A DNA stretch of 64,000 nucleotides from Serratia marcescens subsp. marcescens ATCC 13880 (lineage in GTDB: Bacteria; Pseudomonadota; Gammaproteobacteria; Enterobacterales; Enterobacteriaceae): assembly GCF_017299535.1 (NCBI RefSeq), contig NZ_CP071238.1:1364001-1428000 (forward strand), read 5' to 3'. Made by a program: the position numbers and the translations under genes. The notes under the pieces are model-generated. The model was given only the letters and a program-made list of their open reading frames with translations. It was not told where the DNA came from and searched no databases. Positions within the stretch are counted from its first letter, which is position 1, and the number at the start of each line of letters is the position of its first letter. Below are positions 1-9,131 of the stretch, piece by piece.

Positions 1-1
1 C

Positions 2-55
2 GGGCTTTGCGGCGTTTGTGAGCGCATTACGTGCTGCGTTGTCGGCATAACTCAT
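2..55 (-). CDS. possible start of a divergent gene, cut by the window edge
   Basis: An open frame reads leftwards from an ATG at 55 to the window edge without a stop (18 codons, beginning MSYADNAARN). It would be divergent from the HD-domain gene at 122. There is no clear Shine-Dalgarno, and an alternative ATG in another frame lies at 48. Too short to identify. Confidence 0.25.
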   Translation of the reverse strand, partial: MSYADNAARNALTNAAKP

Positions 56-121
56 AACCAAATCGACTCAGATGTCAGCATGGCTGCCGTTACACTGAAT
101 CGATATGGATAAGGAGAAAGT

Positions 122-742
122 ATGGATTTAACCTTGAAAGCGCAGCGATTTGCCAATGACGCTCATCATGCCTGCAATCAGCGACGCAAGTTCACCGGGG
201 AGCCGTATATCGTGCATCCTGCAGCGGTGGTGGATTTGCTGCAGCGGGCTAAGCCGACGCCAGAAATGGTCGCCGCTGCCTGGCTGCATGATACGGTAGA
301 AGATACGGCGGTGACCCTGGCGGATATCCGGCGAGAATTCGGTCCGACGGTCGAGCGTTATGTGGAAATGTTGACCGACGTGCAGCCTCGCAGCTACGGC
401 GGTGAGCGTCTGCACCGTAAAAATGCCAATCTGCGGCACAGCGCGCAGGCCTGTGCGGAAGCGCAGACCATCAAACTGTGCGACTTGATTGACAACAGCA
501 AGAACATTACCGATTACGATGTCTCCTTTGCCCGTCACTATCTGGTGGAAATGGCGCGCTTATTGGCTGTTTTATCGGCGGGCGAGGCCGGCCTGTTGGC
601 CTTGGCCCGCCGACAGTGTGCGGAAGCGGTCGAGCGCATCAACGATCGTCATGGAGACGATGGCTGGTTCGACGCGTTGTGGCGGAAGTATGAGGCCCAT
701 CTTAAGCTGGATGAGCTGAAAACTGGGTCAGCAGCAAAATAA
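122..742 (+). CDS. HD-domain phosphohydrolase, small alarmone hydrolase / MESH1-like
   Basis: This 206-residue protein matches the (p)ppGpp-hydrolase (HD) half of RelA/SpoT proteins without synthetase or regulatory domains, as in stand-alone small alarmone hydrolases. Visible metal-site residues are H32 (in YIVHP), H56-D57 in the HDTVEDT motif, the E60-D61 pair, and D121 in KLCDLIDN. The family removes the 3' pyrophosphate from (p)ppGpp or related nucleotides using Mn2+. The substrate here is inferred, not shown. The ATG is preceded by a good ribosome site, AAGGAG, about 6 bases upstream. Its last 41 bases overlap the 3' end of the convergent AEC transporter gene. Confidence 0.85.
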   Translation: MDLTLKAQRFANDAHHACNQRRKFTGEPYIVHPAAVVDLLQRAKPTPEMVAAAWLHDTVEDTAVTLADIRREFGPTVERYVEMLTDVQPRSYGGERLHRKNANLRHSAQACAEAQTIKLCDLIDNSKNITDYDVSFARHYLVEMARLLAVLSAGEAGLLALARRQCAEAVERINDRHGDDGWFDALWRKYEAHLKLDELKTGSAAK

Positions 743-1634
743 CAGGAATGGTGACCGCCGCCAGCAACGTTTGGATCGTGATGATACCGGCCGACAAGCG
801 ATGATCGCCGCCCAGCAGTCTCGCCATGATGTAGGCGGAAGGTGTACAGGGTAAGGCGTTAAACAGGACGATAGTCGCCAGCACCGGGCCGGAGATGCCC
901 AGGGTGATGCCGATTCCCAGCGTCAACAGCGGTACCAGCAGTAACTTGACGAAGGACGATTGCAGTACGGGGCCCTGCGCCGTACGCGCCGCCTGTATAT
1001 CCAGCCCTGCGCCGACCGCCAGCAACCCCAATGGTAGAGAGGCGCCGCCGAGAATGGTGAGAATGTTCTCCAGCGCCGCGCCAAGCGACCAGCCGCTGGC
1101 GTTGAAGGCCAGACCGGCCAAGACCGAAAGGATCACTGGGTTTTTCCCCAGCGCTTTGGCGATCTGTTTGCCGCCGGGGCGGGTACCCTGACCGTAATGC
1201 ATCAGTATGACAATCGAGGCCACGTTCAACAGCGGGATGGCGACGGCGATGCTGATGGAGGTCACCGTCAGGCCGGTGTGGCCGAAAGTCGCCGCCGCTG
1301 CGGCAACCCCGATGTAGGTATTGGGGCGCAGAGCGCCCTGTATGACCGAAGAAAAAACCGGCCCGGGCTGTTTTAGCCAGATTCGCCAGAGGTACAACGA
1401 CAAGGCGCCAATCAGGACAGCGCCCAGTACAGACAGGGCAATCGGCCGCACCGGAAACTGGCTGAGGTCGGCTTTGCCGACCTGGATAAACATCAGCGCC
1501 GGGAAGAGATAAAAGTAATTCAGCTTTTCGCAGGGCAGCCAGAAAGCCCGATCGATCAGGTTCTTGTGCCGTAGTGTGAATCCCATGGCGATTAAAAATA
1601 TCACCGGGATCAGAGAAAAGAGAGTCGTCGTCAT
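702..1634 (-). CDS. AEC (auxin efflux carrier) family transporter
   Basis: A hydrophobic protein of about 310 residues with roughly ten membrane segments, typical of the AEC family, whose members export or exchange organic acids and amphipathic compounds. The ATG at 1634 (MTTTLFSLIPVIF) places a membrane helix at the N terminus as in the family; a longer frame to 1685 only adds hydrophilic residues. The start lies inside the last few bases of the TauE-like gene (stop at 1642), so the two are translationally coupled in one operon with the pyruvate kinase gene. The substrate cannot be told from sequence; the neighbours suggest a small carboxylate or sulfonate. Confidence 0.8.
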   Translation of the reverse strand: MTTTLFSLIPVIFLIAMGFTLRHKNLIDRAFWLPCEKLNYFYLFPALMFIQVGKADLSQFPVRPIALSVLGAVLIGALSLYLWRIWLKQPGPVFSSVIQGALRPNTYIGVAAAAATFGHTGLTVTSISIAVAIPLLNVASIVILMHYGQGTRPGGKQIAKALGKNPVILSVLAGLAFNASGWSLGAALENILTILGGASLPLGLLAVGAGLDIQAARTAQGPVLQSSFVKLLLVPLLTLGIGITLGISGPVLATIVLFNALPCTPSAYIMARLLGGDHRLSAGIITIQTLLAAVTIPVILLLTQFSAHPA

Positions 1635-1641
1635 GGGGAGC

Positions 1642-2376
1642 CTATAAATAGCCTTTAGTGAGAACGACCACGCCATAGAAGGCAATAAAGCCGGTCACCA
1701 TTTTTTCATAAACGGGAGCGCTGGCTCTCTTGAACAGCAGATTGCCGACGACCAGATACACCAGTAGAGCCAGCGGTGCCGCGGTGAAACCGTCGAGGCT
1801 CAGGGCTTGCCATTTAATGCTGGCCAGCGTGGCCAATTGAATTAAACCGAACATCAGGTAGTAACGGGAGACGGTGGTTCTTATCTCCAGTTTCTCGCGA
1901 TGGCTGGCGGCAGCGTAGAGTGCCAGCAAGGCGCCACCCATGTTGGTGACGCCATGTATCAGACCCATGACTGCGACATAAGCGCGCTGATGTTTGCCGA
2001 GATAACGTTTCAATGTTTCTTGCAGTGACAGACGAAAGCGCATCAAGGCGGAAAACAGCAGGATGGCGCCCACCAGCAGATCGACATTCACTTTCACCGT
2101 CGAATGCAAGACCAGGCTCAGCGCCAGAATGACGAAAATGGCGCAAATCAGCATATTGACCTTTTCGCGAGCGGGAAAAGCAATGCGGCGGGCGCCAAGC
2201 GTCTGCGTCAGAGAGATCAGCACCGACGACGGCAGCAGCAGCCCAAGTACGGAGGAGAAATCAACGCCCAGCATTAATAGCGTCGGTGTACCGAACACCA
2301 AGATGCCCATGCCGAAAACCGATTGGATCACGGCAAATAGCGCAATCACCAGATAGAACAACGTATGATTATCCAT
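1642..2376 (-). CDS. TauE/SafE family membrane protein (sulfite/anion exporter-like)
   Basis: A 244-residue membrane protein with about eight hydrophobic segments and the glycine-rich N-terminal FGMGILVFGTP region characteristic of TauE/SafE proteins. These export sulfite, sulfoacetate or other small anions. Its ATG shares one base with the upstream pyruvate kinase stop codon (TGATG), and its 3' end overlaps the AEC gene start, so all three genes are coupled. The family is clear; the anion transported is not. Confidence 0.8.
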   Translation of the reverse strand: MDNHTLFYLVIALFAVIQSVFGMGILVFGTPTLLMLGVDFSSVLGLLLPSSVLISLTQTLGARRIAFPAREKVNMLICAIFVILALSLVLHSTVKVNVDLLVGAILLFSALMRFRLSLQETLKRYLGKHQRAYVAVMGLIHGVTNMGGALLALYAAASHREKLEIRTTVSRYYLMFGLIQLATLASIKWQALSLDGFTAAPLALLVYLVVGNLLFKRASAPVYEKMVTGFIAFYGVVVLTKGYL

Positions 2377-3809
2377 CAGGCCACCTCTTCTTTCCGGTGA
2401 GGTTCCCGCGCCGCGTCAGATTGCAGGTAGGCATCGGCGCTGAGCGTGCGCAAGATATTCCCGCTGATATGCTGATTGTCTTGCTGGGCGCTGACCAGCA
2501 GCAAAACATCGTGCCGATTTATCAATCCATTGTCTGACAGGACATTCAGAGCCAAACGTTCGGTTTCCGGCTGTGTCAGATCGATCCGAGGCAATGTCAG
2601 GCCGGTGATGCCTGGCAGCATATTCCAGCTGCGCACCGTCGCCGCATCGTTGCCGAATGCGACGATCGGGATGCCGATGTTGGCCATGGCGGCGATGCGC
2701 ACGCTGTAACCTGTGCGAGAAAACACCACCACCCGGGAGATCGGCAAGGCGCGGATAAGGGCGCCGACAGCCTGTCGAATATCGTCAACCTGCGCAGGGG
2801 GGGATGAGTGGGGCGCATGCGCTAAATGCTGTTCCGCCTGATGGGCTACGCTGGCGATACGGGCAACGGCCTCCAGAGGATAGCGGCCTACGGCGGTTTC
2901 ACCGGAGAGCATCACCGCCGCGGCGCCATCCAGCACCGCGTTGGTGATGTCGCTGACCTCCGCTTTGGTTGGCAGCGGGTTCTCTATCATGCTGTGCAGC
3001 AATTCCGTCGCTACAATGGTGGGTTTGCCCGCATGGGAGGCGGCTAGGAGGATCTGTTTTTGGTAGAGAGAAACGCGGTCGATCGAGGTTTCTACCGCCA
3101 GATCGCCGCGATCGATCATGATAACGTCGGCGGCGGCGATGACTTCCTCCAGATGCTCTATGCCGCCGCTGTTTTCCACTTTCGCCACGATGCGGGGCGT
3201 ATCGCCTCCGATCAGCGTTCTGATCGCGTTGATGTGTGCCGCGCTTTCGACGAAGCTTATGCCGATGTAGTCCACTTGATGTGCTTTGGCGAAGGCGATC
3301 ATGTCGCGATCTTTCTCCGTTATCAGCGCCTGCCCGAGATCGATGCCAGGCACATTGATGCCTTTGCGGCTTTTCAGTTGGCCGTCCATGTCGGCCTGCA
3401 GGTGGATGTCCCGATCGACGATGTTAACGACCTGGAACGAGAGGGTGCCATCATCGGCGAAAACCTTATCGCCCACCGTCAGCCGTTCATGCAACCGGCC
3501 GTACCCCACCGGGACTTTTTCCTCCCCGTTATGCGAGGTATCGGTCGTGAGGATCAGCGTTTGCCCTTTAGTGAATGAGGGTTCGTGTTTCAGTTGCAAT
3601 GTGCGGATTTTTCTACCGGGAATGTCCAACAGCACCGGCGTATCCGGCAACGTTTTACGCAGCAGGGCGATGGTTTCCGCATGCCAGTCGAGCGTGTTGT
3701 GCGAACCGTTCAATCGGGCGACGGACATGCCGGCTTTTTCCAGCGCTGCCAACGTGTTGATGTGGCGAGAGGCGGGGCCGATGGTAGCGATAATGCGAGT
3801 CTTTGCCAT
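2376..3809 (-). CDS. pyk: pyruvate kinase paralogue
   Basis: A 477-residue protein with full-length pyruvate kinase organisation: PEP + ADP to pyruvate + ATP. R32, N34 and S36 (RLNGS) align with the K+/phosphate-binding residues of E. coli PykF. The catalytic lysine is in IVAKVEN, the metal-binding region in DRGDLAVE, and the small-domain signature in MIENPLPTKAEVSD. Deviations from PykF/PykA include LDIPGRKIRT where LDTKGPEIRT is usual and LLHSM where MLDSM is usual, marking it as a third, divergent paralogue rather than the housekeeping enzyme. It is first in a translationally coupled operon with two exporter genes, unlike pykF or pykA. Confidence 0.85.
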   Translation of the reverse strand: MAKTRIIATIGPASRHINTLAALEKAGMSVARLNGSHNTLDWHAETIALLRKTLPDTPVLLDIPGRKIRTLQLKHEPSFTKGQTLILTTDTSHNGEEKVPVGYGRLHERLTVGDKVFADDGTLSFQVVNIVDRDIHLQADMDGQLKSRKGINVPGIDLGQALITEKDRDMIAFAKAHQVDYIGISFVESAAHINAIRTLIGGDTPRIVAKVENSGGIEHLEEVIAAADVIMIDRGDLAVETSIDRVSLYQKQILLAASHAGKPTIVATELLHSMIENPLPTKAEVSDITNAVLDGAAAVMLSGETAVGRYPLEAVARIASVAHQAEQHLAHAPHSSPPAQVDDIRQAVGALIRALPISRVVVFSRTGYSVRIAAMANIGIPIVAFGNDAATVRSWNMLPGITGLTLPRIDLTQPETERLALNVLSDNGLINRHDVLLLVSAQQDNQHISGNILRTLSADAYLQSDAAREPHRKEEVA

Positions 3810-4113
3810 GATAAATGCTCCGAAAAGTTAAGATGCATTTATCTATGACAGTTTTGTGACAGCGGGGAAAATAGGGGTTTAATCTAACTAATATATAAAA
3901 AGTTATAATGAGTTTTGGCGTCAGAGTGGGTGCGCCTTATACATTTAATGATGAAAATAAAATGGTTATACAATTTACTTCCATCGTATAGATAAAATAT
4001 TGATAAGCATTACTCCTTTTATTTCTCGCCGTGTTGGGCATCACTGCTGCCGCAAACTGTCACTTGCCGGCGCTAGCCTGTTCCCCTGAGTTCAACGTTA
4101 CAGGAGAACGGCT
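3810..4113. promoter_or_regulatory. divergent intergenic region between pyk paralogue and SDR gene
   Basis: About 300 AT-rich bases separate two divergent genes and must carry both promoters. Several TATAAT-like hexamers occur around 3888-3905, but no operator could be assigned by eye. No open reading frame of note. Confidence 0.4.
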
Positions 4114-4866
4114 ATGCAAGATTTCAAACATCGGGTGGCGCTGGTGACCGGCGCGTCCACCGGCATTGGCGAAGCGATCGCCGCCGAGCTGTTTCGGCGC
4201 GGAGCCACGGTGGTGGTGACCGGCCGCCACGCAGCGCCTCTCACCGCCGCCGCTGCGCGGCTCGATCCCGACGGCCGGCGGGTGATGACGTTGCGGATGG
4301 ACGTGCGCGATGCGCAGTCGGTACAGCAGGGTATTGAAGAGACCGTGCGGCGCTGCGGCGCGCTGCATCTGCTGGTCAACAACGCCGGGATCACCGGCCC
4401 GCACGAGGTGGATATCGATCGGTACGCGGTCGACGATTGGCATGAGGTGATCGCCACTTGCCTGAGCGGCACGTTTTTCGGCATGAAGTATGGCCTGCCA
4501 GCAATCGTCGCCGGCGGCGGCGGGGCGGTGGTGAACCTCTCTTCCGCCAACGGCGTGGTGGGTATTGCCGGGATCGCACCTTATACCGCCGCCAAGCATG
4601 GCGTGCTGGGCCTGACGCGCTCGGCGGCGCTGGAATTCGCCACGCGCGGCGTGCGCGTCAATGCCGTCGGGCCGGGCTATGTGGATACGCCGGCGATGGG
4701 GGAACTGCCGGCGTCGGCGCGGGCGCAGATGGCCGCTTCGCACCCGATGGGGAGAATGGCGACGCGGGAAGAGGTGGCGAAAACGGTGGCTTTCCTGCTT
4801 TCGGACGACAGCAGTTTCACCACCGGCGCGTTTTACAGCATCGACGGCGGTTATACCGCGCGCTGA
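4114..4866 (+). CDS. short-chain dehydrogenase/reductase (SDR)
   Basis: A 250-residue classical SDR. It has the NAD(P)-binding motif TGASTGIG near residue 13, NNAGITG near residue 89, the catalytic serine in NLSSANG and the YxxxK motif as YTAAK near residue 155. R34-type basic residues after the second strand (TGRHA) suggest NADP(H) preference. The C-terminal DGGYTAR is typical. The ribosome site is CAGGAG, about 9 bases before the ATG. The 3' end overlaps the convergent LysR gene by 16 bases. The substrate is unknown. Confidence 0.9.
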   Translation: MQDFKHRVALVTGASTGIGEAIAAELFRRGATVVVTGRHAAPLTAAAARLDPDGRRVMTLRMDVRDAQSVQQGIEETVRRCGALHLLVNNAGITGPHEVDIDRYAVDDWHEVIATCLSGTFFGMKYGLPAIVAGGGGAVVNLSSANGVVGIAGIAPYTAAKHGVLGLTRSAALEFATRGVRVNAVGPGYVDTPAMGELPASARAQMAASHPMGRMATREEVAKTVAFLLSDDSSFTTGAFYSIDGGYTAR

Positions 4867-5747
4867 GCCAGCGCCTGCACCCAACGGAGAAACGCCGCTG
4901 CGCCGGGTTTTTCCAGCGTGCGCGGCGGGTAAACCACGTAGTAGGGTTTGCTGAGCGGCAGCGCCGGTTCGGCCAGCGTGACCAGTTGGCCCTCCGCCAG
5001 TTCACGGGCGATCAGCCGCCGCTGGCCGAGCAGCACCCCGCGCCCTTGCACGGCGGCGTCGATGGCCAGTGACGTCAGGTTATAGGTCAGCCCGCGCCGC
5101 GGCGGCGGTGGCCGATCGGCGGCGGTGAACCACTCGTGCCAGCCCGGCAAAAACTGGCTCTCCTTACCCCAGTCGACGTGGATCAGCGGCAGCTGCGTCC
5201 AGTCGCCGCACTCGCGCAGCGCCGGGCTGCACACCGGCTGCACCCAATCCTGAAACAGCCGCGCCTTTTCCAGCAGCGGGTAATCCTGATCGCCGAAGCA
5301 CAGGGCGAAATCCGCCGCCGAATGGGCGAAATCGACCGCCGCATGGGTCGCGTGCAGCCGCAGATCGCCGTCGGGGCACTGCGCCAGCCAGTCGCCCAGC
5401 GCCGGGTTCAGCCATTTGGAGGCCAATGCCGGCAGGGTGAACACCGTCAGCGTCTGTTTGCCGCGCTGGCGTTCCACGTGCTGCTGCGCCACGCGCAGCG
5501 TTTCAAACGCCTCCTGCACGTAGGCCAGGTAGTCCGCGCCCTGCTCGGTCAGCGTGACGCCGCTTTTGGCGCGAATGAACAGCGTGATGCCCAGATGTTG
5601 TTCGAGCTGGCGGATCTGTTGGCTGACGGCGGCGGCGGTCAGCGCCAGCGCATCCGCCGCGCGGGCCAGGCTGCCGGTGCGAGCGGCGGTTTCGAACGCC
5701 AGAATGGCGCTCAGCTTGGGCAAGCGCGCACGGGACGGTGAGTGCAT
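4851..5747 (-). CDS. LysR-family transcriptional regulator, GcvA-like
   Basis: A 298-residue LysR regulator. The N-terminal helix-turn-helix (residues about 10-65, FETAARTGSLARAADALALTAAA region) is followed by a periplasmic-binding-protein-like effector domain. The helix-turn-helix and the LPKLSAILAFE start resemble GcvA-type regulators. It is divergent from the 2OG-Fe(II) oxygenase gene at 5865 across a gap of about 117 bases and is the likely regulator of that gene. Confidence 0.88.
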   Translation of the reverse strand: MHSPSRARLPKLSAILAFETAARTGSLARAADALALTAAAVSQQIRQLEQHLGITLFIRAKSGVTLTEQGADYLAYVQEAFETLRVAQQHVERQRGKQTLTVFTLPALASKWLNPALGDWLAQCPDGDLRLHATHAAVDFAHSAADFALCFGDQDYPLLEKARLFQDWVQPVCSPALRECGDWTQLPLIHVDWGKESQFLPGWHEWFTAADRPPPPRRGLTYNLTSLAIDAAVQGRGVLLGQRRLIARELAEGQLVTLAEPALPLSKPYYVVYPPRTLEKPGAAAFLRWVQALAQRAV

Positions 5748-5864
5748 GAGCAGGACTTATCGCTAAGAATTCGTTAGCTTATCCATAACGTATTTTTGTT
5801 ATGGCGGCAATGCGGCATTCGCTACAGTGAGAGGCATCCGGCTTTCGCACACGAGGGGAACGTC

Positions 5865-6644
5865 ATGCCGCCACTTGCCGATATTATCGATCTGTCCGCC
5901 CATCCCATCGACGACGCCGCGTTCCGCGCCCGTTGCCGGCAAACGCTGGCGCGCGCCGGCGCGCTGGTGCTGCCGGGATTTCTGCGCGAAGCCGCGCTGG
6001 CGACGATAAGGCTGGAGGGCGCCGAACAGCACCATGCGGCGTTTTACGCCATCAGCCAACACAACGTGTATCTACGGCCGCAGGACGACGCGCTGCCGGC
6101 CGATCACGCGCGCAACCGGCTGGTGTCGTCGTCCAAGGGCTGCATTACCGACGAGGATATCCCGCCGCAGTCGCCGCTGCGCGCGCTGTACGACGCCCCG
6201 GCGTTTCGCGAGTTTCTCTGCGCGGTGTTGGATGAGGCGCAGCTGTATCCCTACGCCGATCGGCTGTCGTCGATCAACCTGCATTACGCCCACGCCGGTC
6301 AGGAGCTGGGCTGGCATTTTGACAACTCCTCGTTCGCCATCACGCTGCTGATCCAGAAACCGCAGGCGGGCGGCCGTTTCGAATACGTTGAGAACCTGCG
6401 CGACGCCGATCGCGGCGAGATGAACTATGCCGGGGTCACGCAGGTGCTGGACGGCGAGCGGGCGGTCAAACAGCTGGCGATCGAGGAGGGGGATTTGGTG
6501 CTGTTTCGCGGGCGCAACGCCATGCACCGGGTGACGCCGACCGAAGGCGACACCACGCGCATGCTGGTGGTGCTGGCCTACAATGCGCAGCCGGATGTTA
6601 TGCTGTCGGAAAGCGCCAGAATGACGTTTTACGGCCGGTTATAG
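5865..6644 (+). CDS. 2-oxoglutarate/Fe(II)-dependent oxygenase, ArpA-like
   Basis: A protein of about 259 residues with the iron-binding facial triad H151-x-D153 (WHFDN) and H221 (MHRVTP), plus R232 positioned to bind 2-oxoglutarate. Such enzymes hydroxylate or otherwise oxidise a substrate using O2 and 2-oxoglutarate. The fold resembles the ArpA/HalD-type dioxygenase group. The ATG at 5865 (MPPLADIIDL) follows GAGGGGAACGTC and is preferred to an upstream frame beginning at 5796, which would run through the promoter. Target unknown; divergent LysR neighbour. Confidence 0.82.
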   Translation: MPPLADIIDLSAHPIDDAAFRARCRQTLARAGALVLPGFLREAALATIRLEGAEQHHAAFYAISQHNVYLRPQDDALPADHARNRLVSSSKGCITDEDIPPQSPLRALYDAPAFREFLCAVLDEAQLYPYADRLSSINLHYAHAGQELGWHFDNSSFAITLLIQKPQAGGRFEYVENLRDADRGEMNYAGVTQVLDGERAVKQLAIEEGDLVLFRGRNAMHRVTPTEGDTTRMLVVLAYNAQPDVMLSESARMTFYGRL

Positions 6645-6654
6645 CGGATAAAAA

Positions 6655-6676
6655 AAACCGCCCCGGAGGGCGGTTT
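6655..6676. terminator. bidirectional rho-independent terminator
   Basis: A perfect 9-bp stem (AAACCGCCC / GGGCGGTTT) with a CGGA tetraloop lies between the convergent oxygenase and ansP genes. The run of eight As to its left supplies the U-tract for the minus strand, so it should end ansP transcription, and the T-run gives weaker termination on the plus strand. Confidence 0.9.
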
Positions 6677-6682
6677 GTCGAT

Positions 6683-8149
6683 TCAGCGCGGGTTCTGCTC
6701 TTCGTGAGCCTGCTGCTCCAGCTTCACTTCCTGCGCGCGCTTGCGCAGGCCGAACCAGCCCAGCGTCAGCAGCACCGCCAGCACCGGAATGGTGGCGATG
6801 GTCCAGGTGCCGTTCGGGTAGTCGAACGCCATCATCACCACCACGATCAGCAGGAACGCCAGCGTCAGCCAGGAGGTGAACGGCGCGCCCGGCATTCTGA
6901 ACGATACCGGCTGCGCACGGCCTTCGCGCACGGCTTTGCGCAGGCGCATCTGGCAAACGATGATAAACGCCCAGGAGGCGATGATGCCCAGTGAGGCGAT
7001 GTTCAGCACGATCTCGAATACCCGCGACGGCACCAGGTAGTTGAGCACCACGCCGATCACGTAGATGCCGCAGGTAACCAGGATGCCGGCGTAAGGCACC
7101 TGCTGGCTGCTCATTTTAGCCATCAGCTTCGGCGCGGAGCCGCCCATTGCCAGCGAACGCAGGATGCGGCCGGTGGAATAGAGGCCGGAGTTGAGGCTGG
7201 ACAGCGCGGCGGTCAACACCACGATGTTCATGATGGTGCCGATGTAAGGCACGCCCAGCTTGCTGAAGAAGGTGACAAACGGGCTTTGGCCGGCCTGATA
7301 GGCGTTCCACGGCAGCAGCAGCACCAGCAGCACCACGGAGCCGACGTAGAACAGACCGATGCGCCAGATCACGCTGTTGATCGCTTTGGGCATCATTTTA
7401 GCCGGATCTTTACACTCGCCGGCGGCGGTGCCGATAAGCTCGATGCCGGCGAAGGCGAAGATCACCCCTTGCACCAGCACCAGCGCCGGCAGCAGGCCGT
7501 GCGGGAACATGCCGCCGTTTTCGGTGATCAGGTGCATGCCGGTGGTGTGGCCGGCGACCGGGGTGCCGGTGCCGAGGAAGACGACGCCGACAATCAGGAA
7601 CAGCGCGATGGCGACGACCTTGATCAGCGCGAACCAGAACTCCATTTCGGCGAACCACTTCACGCCGATCATGTTCATGGTGGCGACGATGCCGAGCGCG
7701 CCGAGGGCAAACAGCCACTGCGGCACGTCGGCGAAGGTGCCCCAGTAGTGCATGTACAGCGCCACGGCAGTGATGTCGACGATGCCGGTCATCGCCCAGT
7801 TGAGGAAATACATCCAGCCGGCGACGTAAGAGGCTTTCTCACCGAGGAATTCGCGGGCGTAAGAAACGAAGCTGCCGCTGGAAGGGCGATGCAGCACCAG
7901 TTCGCCCAGCGCGCGCAGGATGAAGAAAGAGAAGATCCCGCACACCAGGTAGACCAGCGCCAGCGCCGGCCCGGCCAACTCGAGACGGCCGCCGGTACCG
8001 AGGAACAAGCCGGTACCGATGGAGCCGCCGATGGCGATCATTTGGATTTGCCGGTTGCCCATGCTTTTGTGATAACCGGATTCATGAGAGTCTAGCCAGC
8101 GTCTTCTGGCGGCGTGTTTGTCATCCGCCGACTTTTTTTGTGAGTGCAT
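6683..8149 (-). CDS. ansP: L-asparagine permease
   Basis: A 488-residue APC-superfamily amino acid permease with 12 predicted membrane helices, near-identical in long stretches to E. coli AnsP as I remember it. Shared stretches include the start (HAARRRWLDSHESGYHKSMG), the GGSIGTGLFLG motif of helix 1, the conserved HYWG, GVKWFAEMEFW and GTAAGECKDP segments, and the PGAPFTSWLTL loop near the end. It imports L-asparagine with protons. It is a single-gene unit, bounded downstream by the terminator at 6655 and preceded by a long AT-rich promoter region with a CRP-like site. Confidence 0.93.
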   Translation of the reverse strand: MHSQKKSADDKHAARRRWLDSHESGYHKSMGNRQIQMIAIGGSIGTGLFLGTGGRLELAGPALALVYLVCGIFSFFILRALGELVLHRPSSGSFVSYAREFLGEKASYVAGWMYFLNWAMTGIVDITAVALYMHYWGTFADVPQWLFALGALGIVATMNMIGVKWFAEMEFWFALIKVVAIALFLIVGVVFLGTGTPVAGHTTGMHLITENGGMFPHGLLPALVLVQGVIFAFAGIELIGTAAGECKDPAKMMPKAINSVIWRIGLFYVGSVVLLVLLLPWNAYQAGQSPFVTFFSKLGVPYIGTIMNIVVLTAALSSLNSGLYSTGRILRSLAMGGSAPKLMAKMSSQQVPYAGILVTCGIYVIGVVLNYLVPSRVFEIVLNIASLGIIASWAFIIVCQMRLRKAVREGRAQPVSFRMPGAPFTSWLTLAFLLIVVVMMAFDYPNGTWTIATIPVLAVLLTLGWFGLRKRAQEVKLEQQAHEEQNPR

Positions 8150-8581
8150 TATCCGTCCTGTTTACCTGTCTATGTTAACCCTGCTCTTAACGAGAGCAAA
8201 CGATTGCTATGACCAATCGTCATGAGAATGAGGTCGTGGCATCATTCCGCTGTTTATTGTGTATACAGCCATCATTAAAATAACGGCGAAGCATGCTACC
8301 TTTTCTCCGTAATGGTGGCAAAAAATACTGCGCATAAAACGTGAACAATTGTGTTTATTTTTTAATCCAAATATAAAAGGATATATTATTCAAAAAGATG
8401 TGATGTTTTATCAAGACGGAAATATCGAAGAATAAAAAGTGATTAAAATCACAAAATAATAATTACCGTGCAAATTACAGGGTGTTGTTCTTATATTTCG
8501 CGGTGAGAATTAAGGGGGAAGGAAATGGCGACCCGCGCAGAAAATGGGATCAGCAGCGGGTCGGTGGGCGCGTAGCGAGTC
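8150..8581. promoter_or_regulatory. AT-rich intergenic region upstream of ansP
   Basis: This 430-base stretch lies between ansP and the PACE transporter, both on the minus strand. It contains the CRP-like site at 8438-8453 and the AT-rich ansP promoter. A 16-codon frame (ATG at 8525) with a strong GGGGGAAGG ribosome site is present on the plus strand but has no supporting evidence. No other gene was seen. Confidence 0.5.
8438..8453. promoter_or_regulatory. CRP-like operator upstream of ansP
   Basis: AGTGATTAAAATCACA matches the CRP consensus TGTGA-N6-TCACA at every position except the first T, so both GTGA and TCAC half-sites are exact and correctly spaced. It is about 290 bases upstream of the ansP start, far for a class I/II site unless the transcript has a long leader. 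Carbon-catabolite control of asparagine use is plausible but inferred. Confidence 0.55.
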
Positions 8582-9019
8582 TTAGGCCGATTCACCGGCC
8601 GGCAGGGCCGATGCGGGCAGGCCGAACAGCTTGTCGAACGCCCAGTTAAACAGGAAGGTGTAGCAAGGAATGATGACGATCAACGCCATATCCAGCAGCA
8701 GCGCCTGCCACAGCGTGATGCCCATCCACCAGGCGATCAGCGGGATCAGATACACCACCAGCGTCAGCTGAAAGCCGACGGCGTGCAAAATGCGGCGTTT
8801 GAGCGTGCGGGTGCGCGACACCTGGCGGCTTTCCCACCACTCGAATAAATAGTTGTAAATAAAGTTCCAGCTGACCGCAATGGTGGTGATCACCACCGCC
8901 AGCGGCCCGGTGCTGCTTGGCGCATGGCCTGACAACAGCGCCAGCCCCAGCGCCGAGATCGCCATGCCGATGATTTCATAAGCGGTGACATACACCAGTT
9001 TGCGTTTGACGCCTTGCAT
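8582..9019 (-). CDS. PACE-family (AceI-like) biocide efflux transporter
   Basis: A 145-residue protein with four membrane helices arranged as two tandem bacterial transmembrane-pair domains, the PACE hallmark. The RKLVYVTAYE start places the essential acidic residue at E15, the position known from Acinetobacter AceI. The second repeat has the conserved NWAFDKLFG segment. PACE pumps export chlorhexidine, acriflavine and short-chain diamines in exchange for protons. It is divergent from a LysR gene at 9132, the same arrangement as aceI/aceR, which suggests substrate-induced control. Confidence 0.88.
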   Translation of the reverse strand: MQGVKRKLVYVTAYEIIGMAISALGLALLSGHAPSSTGPLAVVITTIAVSWNFIYNYLFEWWESRQVSRTRTLKRRILHAVGFQLTLVVYLIPLIAWWMGITLWQALLLDMALIVIIPCYTFLFNWAFDKLFGLPASALPAGESA

Positions 9020-9131
9020 CGTTTTCTCCCGATCGGTTTTTAGTTGCCTCTGTGGCGACGGCGGCTAAGATAACGTCAATCACATTGATAGAAAAAGTCA
9101 GGAGCTGTCAGTTTTATTGACAAGTTAAACA

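Noticed and set aside
8525..8575. 16-codon plus-strand frame with a strong ribosome-site-like sequence
   Set aside because: Too short to judge, sits between two minus-strand genes, and no conservation evidence is available.
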